Positions 61,016 to 64,000 of a stretch of DNA of 64,000 nucleotides are shown here, in pieces. The notes under the pieces are model-generated. The model searched no databases. It saw only the letters and a list, made by a program, of their open reading frames with translations, and was not told the origin of the DNA. The position numbers and the translations under genes are program-made. This DNA is from Eudorina sp. 2006-703-Eu-15. Its lineage: Eukaryota; Chlorophyta; Chlorophyceae; Chlamydomonadales; Volvocaceae. Each line of letters begins with the position of its first letter. The stretch's first letter is position 1. The DNA is taken from assembly GCA_003117195.1 (NCBI GenBank), contig BDSI01000069.1:558001-622000 (forward strand), in the 5' to 3' direction.

Positions 61016-64000
61016 ATGGAGGCTGACGAGAAGCTCTGCACGAGGGCTGCCATTAAGGAAGCCGGCTTAGAGTCTGCCGGGCTAGCTGACGAGGATATCG
61101 AGAAGCTGTGGAACGCGATAGGTAAGTTCTGAGCGTTGTCGAAATGCTACCAGGTGTCCGCAACATAAGCTTGCAGTGGCTTTAGTATACGACCTGGTAC
61201 TTAGTATGTTGTATCTGTAAACATTATGACTAAGGATGTTACAGCGGACCTGGCAGCGGACCTGGCAGCGGACCCCGCGGGTCATCGGTGACAGCCATCG
61301 GCGACAGCCGAAGCTTCCTCACCATACACTGCATAAAATTGCGCCACCATGGCGCACCGGACGGGCTCCACAAGTGCGCCGAAAAACTCCCAGGGCCCAC
61401 ACTACAAGGGAACCACCCCGTTCAACCACGGCTAGGGATAAAGCCCGCTCAGGGGGAGTTAGCCACAAGGGCGCCCCTAATAGCGAACCACCACCCCAAC
61501 CAAGGCGGGGTCTCTTCTCCAGCGGTGGAAATTACGTTTGCCGAAGGGGGCCATGGGGGCGCTTGTTGAAGGACAAGGATAAGCGACATGACTCACGGGT
61601 ACGGTACCGAGGTGATGGTAGCTAGGCAGCGGCGCGCAATTTTGCTGTCAACCACGCGCAAATCGTTCAGAGTTCAGGGGAGAGCATTTTTGGTTAGCGC
61701 TTACCGTAGTCGTGCATGGACTCCAGCTGCAATCACACCGCGTTGTTCTCCTACTCGGTTCCCGCAGCGAAACAGGTCCGAAGTGGGAGGTTCGGTTCTC
61801 TCCCCGCCTTCTTACTGACCTACCGGCCACCACCGTGGGAGCTACTGCCGGATGCCTCGCAGCAGACAAGCTTTGTTGGGAGTGCGCAACCGCTGAGTGT
61901 CGTGCCGTGGAGCACATTTGAAAACGGTAAGCGGCGCAGGGGGATCCTCGGCGAGGGGGAAAGGGGCGGGTAAAAGAGTGGTTCAGGTCGTAGTTGCCGC
62001 TCGTCACTCAGGCTTGCAGCGGCACACCCAGCCGGAGACGTGACGGCGTGGCTGGGGCCTGTTTTCGTAGAGCCACTGCCATACTTGTTCAGGGCACGCG
62101 AGTGCTCTAGGTCGAGCAAGGGGGGATGCGGCCGCTCACACCCTTCTCCTTCCTTCGGCGGTCTTTCAAGTGGGAAAAGGAGGACAAAGGCAACACTTTG
62201 GCGCCTGGCGATTGACGGGGTCCCCCTACCCGGCAACACCCATCTTCATGGCTCCCTACCCGACCGGTGCGGGTGCGGTGGCTTCGGAGGACAGGGCACC
62301 TCGCAACCTCGCCGCGAGCACACCATTTCTGGGAGTGCCCGGTGGCACAGGCCGTGGTCCAACAGATAGATAGCCGCCCACGTACCCGGGCCAATCACCC
62401 GGGCGCAGGTGTCGCTGGCGGAGCCGCCGCAAGGCGTACAACAATGTGTGTGGGACAGTGGGACTGAGGGCAGTGATCCGAGACGCAACCGCGCCGGGTT
62501 ACAGCTGGGGGCACCGACCCCGGTTGAAGTGGTGAAGAGGCGCGCGGTGCTAGACTTCTGGCAGCGTGTCAGAGGGATACCCGCGGACCGACCGACCGAC
62601 CGACCGACCGACCGACCGGGGGTTACCAAGGCGCGATTGGGAGGGGGTGGGGCCGAACCACCGCATTCCGGCTGTGGTTAAAGGACGTCTCCATTGTGCG
62701 CAACTCGCAGTCTTAGATGGTACAGGAGACGAGCGGTAGTAAGAGGTTGAAGTGGCAAGGAGGGATGGGAGTGGGACCCGGTCACAGACAGCGATGGACG
62801 GACGGGGGTGTCCGATGAATAGGGACGGGTTGCGGGACCAGGGAGGCCGCCGCGAGTGATTCGGAGTGTTGGGGGGCTGGCCGGATCGTGGCTTAAGAAG
62901 TGCGAAGGGGGCTTTCGGGTACGATAGGGGTATGGGATCATCGAGCCTTGTGATGGCCGCCAAGGGTCAGGGTCACGCTTGGGGGTTCGTAGCTGGCCGG
63001 TGCTGCCGATAGGTCACCATAGCCCGGCCAACGAACGCTGTCCGGCACGAGCCCGCTCCCTCGACGGCCTGCCGCGTCTGGGCAGGATCCCTGGGAGGGG
63101 TGCTTGGACGTACCACGCCCCAGAACTACTTATCTGACAGTCATCGCGGGCCGGCCCTGGACCAGCCGCGAGCGAGGTTATGAGGCCGCGAGGAAAAGGG
63201 TTCTTAGGTAGAGTTGGGTACTTGACTAGCTGAGCCGGACTACAGGCCCGAACACAACCATAGCTCGCATCATTCATCACTGCACGATTATTTCTCCGTT
63301 TCTATTTTCGCTGCCATCGACCTGTTGGCATACGTTGTCACTTGTGCATTGGGCGCTTGGGGTGCAGATGTGCAATGTTTGCCTGTTTGTGTATTCGGGT
63401 TGGTTGGCAGTAGAGCTTCGATATTATTGCGCCGCTCACCCCACAGACTGCTGGGCGCTGCTCGACTCGTTGCCGGAGGGCGGCCCTGTCGTCATGACAC
63501 GTCCGGCGCTGGAGTCCAAGGCGGGCAACGAGGCGGAACTGCTGGACCAGCTCCTGCATCACCTGCTCGCTCCACTGCAGGAGGCGGTCGGAACGGTGGA
63601 CCCATTCTTCAAGTACACCCCTGCCAGGAGCGACATGAAGGGCCTGTCTGGCGGCTTAGGTGCGGCGTGGGTCAAAAGTGCCCAATGCCACACACGTCGT
63701 CTTCCCCAACTGCTTCCAACTCGCTGTGACCAGCGGACTCCTAACATGCCTGGTGCTGCTTTGCTTGCGTAGCGGCCTACGTAGCAGCAGCCTACTATGG
63801 CCTACTACAACTCACAGACGTTTCAACTGTTTCACCTTACTCGTTTGTTTGCTGGTATTTCAACATGGTATCCATCCTAGGTATAAAGCCATCAACCTTA
63901 TGTCATAACGTAACAGTTGGTTTTGAGACGTTCGGGTGCGACTCGCCCCCCTCCCAATGTGCGTGTTCGACGGTCATCGTCGGGGAGACCCCTTGTCTTG
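61016..64000 (+). CDS. Unrecognised gene, 5' part, running off the window
   Basis: Candidate exons 61016-61121, 63447-63659 and 63773 to the window end join in phase. Exon 1 starts MEADEKLCTRAAIKEAGLES and ends at a textbook donor (ATAG|GTAAGT). Exon 2 has CAG|AC and G|GTGCGG borders and reads CWALLDSLPEGGPVVMTRP, then LLDQLLHHLLAPLQEAVG and DPFFKYTPARSDMKG. Exon 3 (acceptor GCGTAG|CG) stays open for 76 codons, with a Cys-rich end (CDSPPSQCACS). Exon 1 is acidic and helical. No family is recognised. Other exons may lie between 61.2 and 63.4 kb, where a LINE relict sits. Exon 2 is the most convincing part; exon 3 is a guess. Confidence 0.38.
61243..61277. repeat. 12-base tandem repeat, three copies
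   Basis: CAGCGGACCTGG repeated three times, the last degenerate, in the first intron of the unrecognised gene. Confidence 0.9.
62040..62690 (+). pseudogene. Relict C-terminal end of a LINE reverse transcriptase (zf-RVT region)
   Basis: Broken non-LTR retrotransposon ORF2 tail. One frame reads TKATLWRLAIDGVPLPGNTH followed by CGCGG; a second, shifted by an indel near 62290, continues HHFWECPVAQAVVQQIDS; a third from about 62409 reads AEPPQGVQQCVWD and later VVKRRAVLDFWQR. This order matches the zinc-binding tail (CxCGG...HHFWEC) of volvocine LINE reverse transcriptases. At least two frame changes and stops make it non-functional. Sequence at 61.6-62.0 kb may belong to the same relict. A GACC microsatellite (62586-62619) lies near its 3' end. 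Confidence 0.7.
62586..62619. repeat. GACC tetranucleotide repeat
   Basis: About eight GACC units within the LINE relict. Confidence 0.97.
62691..63446. other. Spacer or intron between the LINE relict and the next exon
   Basis: No exon, repeat or RNA gene recognised. On the gene model above it belongs to the first intron. Confidence 0.4.

Overview
The window reads as nuclear DNA of a volvocine green alga (Volvox, Gonium or Chlamydomonas relatives). It is GC-rich, its genes are cut into many short exons by GT-AG introns of about 100-600 bases, its proteins carry long Gly/Ser/Ala/Gln-rich linkers, TGTAA polyadenylation signals lie downstream of several genes, and CA, CCCT and GCC microsatellites abound. 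Gene content agrees: a chloroplast Tic20-type translocon subunit, a ciliary transition-zone protein, a plant-type tubulin kinase/phosphatase and a volvocine-style PAS-nucleotide cyclase. All exon models below were built by hand by matching splice-site phase to protein-family continuity. No transcript data were available.

Layout from left to right. 1-4.5 kb: no convincing gene. 4.57-6.5 kb (-): CysQ/SAL1-type 3'(2'),5'-bisphosphate nucleotidase in five exons, with a 94-base near-perfect palindrome in its last intron. 8.05-9.39 kb (+): TMEM216/TMEM80-type transition-zone protein. 9.58-13.65 kb (-): phosphoacetylglucosamine mutase, convergent with TMEM216 and 192 bases from it. 14.14-15.74 kb (+): Tic20-like protein, divergent from the mutase. 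19.1-22.9 kb (-): large volvocine protein with a degenerate C-terminal MYND finger. 25.4-29.7 kb (-): short-chain dehydrogenase in eight exons. 31.2-43.4 kb (+): PHS1-type protein, an actin-fragmin-kinase-like domain joined to a dual-specificity phosphatase and a C-terminal zinc finger, in 16 exons including one exon of 3,008 bases. 43.4-50.3 kb: repeat-rich spacer holding a chloroplast rps11 fragment. 50.3-60.1 kb (-): PAS-linked class III nucleotide cyclase with guanylyl-cyclase-type specificity residues, about 2,231 residues in nine exons. 61.0-64.0 kb (+): start of an unrecognised gene that runs off the window, with a broken LINE reverse-transcriptase tail in its first intron.

The genes do not form one pathway, but three touch cilia, microtubules or cyclic-nucleotide signalling: TMEM216 (ciliary gate), PHS1 (alpha-tubulin phosphorylation) and the cyclase. 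CysQ serves sulfur assimilation (PAP removal), the mutase makes UDP-GlcNAc precursor, and Tic20 serves plastid protein import.

The least explained material is a dispersed short repeat family with about a dozen recognisable pieces in introns and spacers. Two of its longer copies, 48 kb apart, stay colinear and open in one reading frame. Other items worth a look are the intronic palindrome, two GC-AG introns, and an apparent 3' overlap of convergent transcripts.
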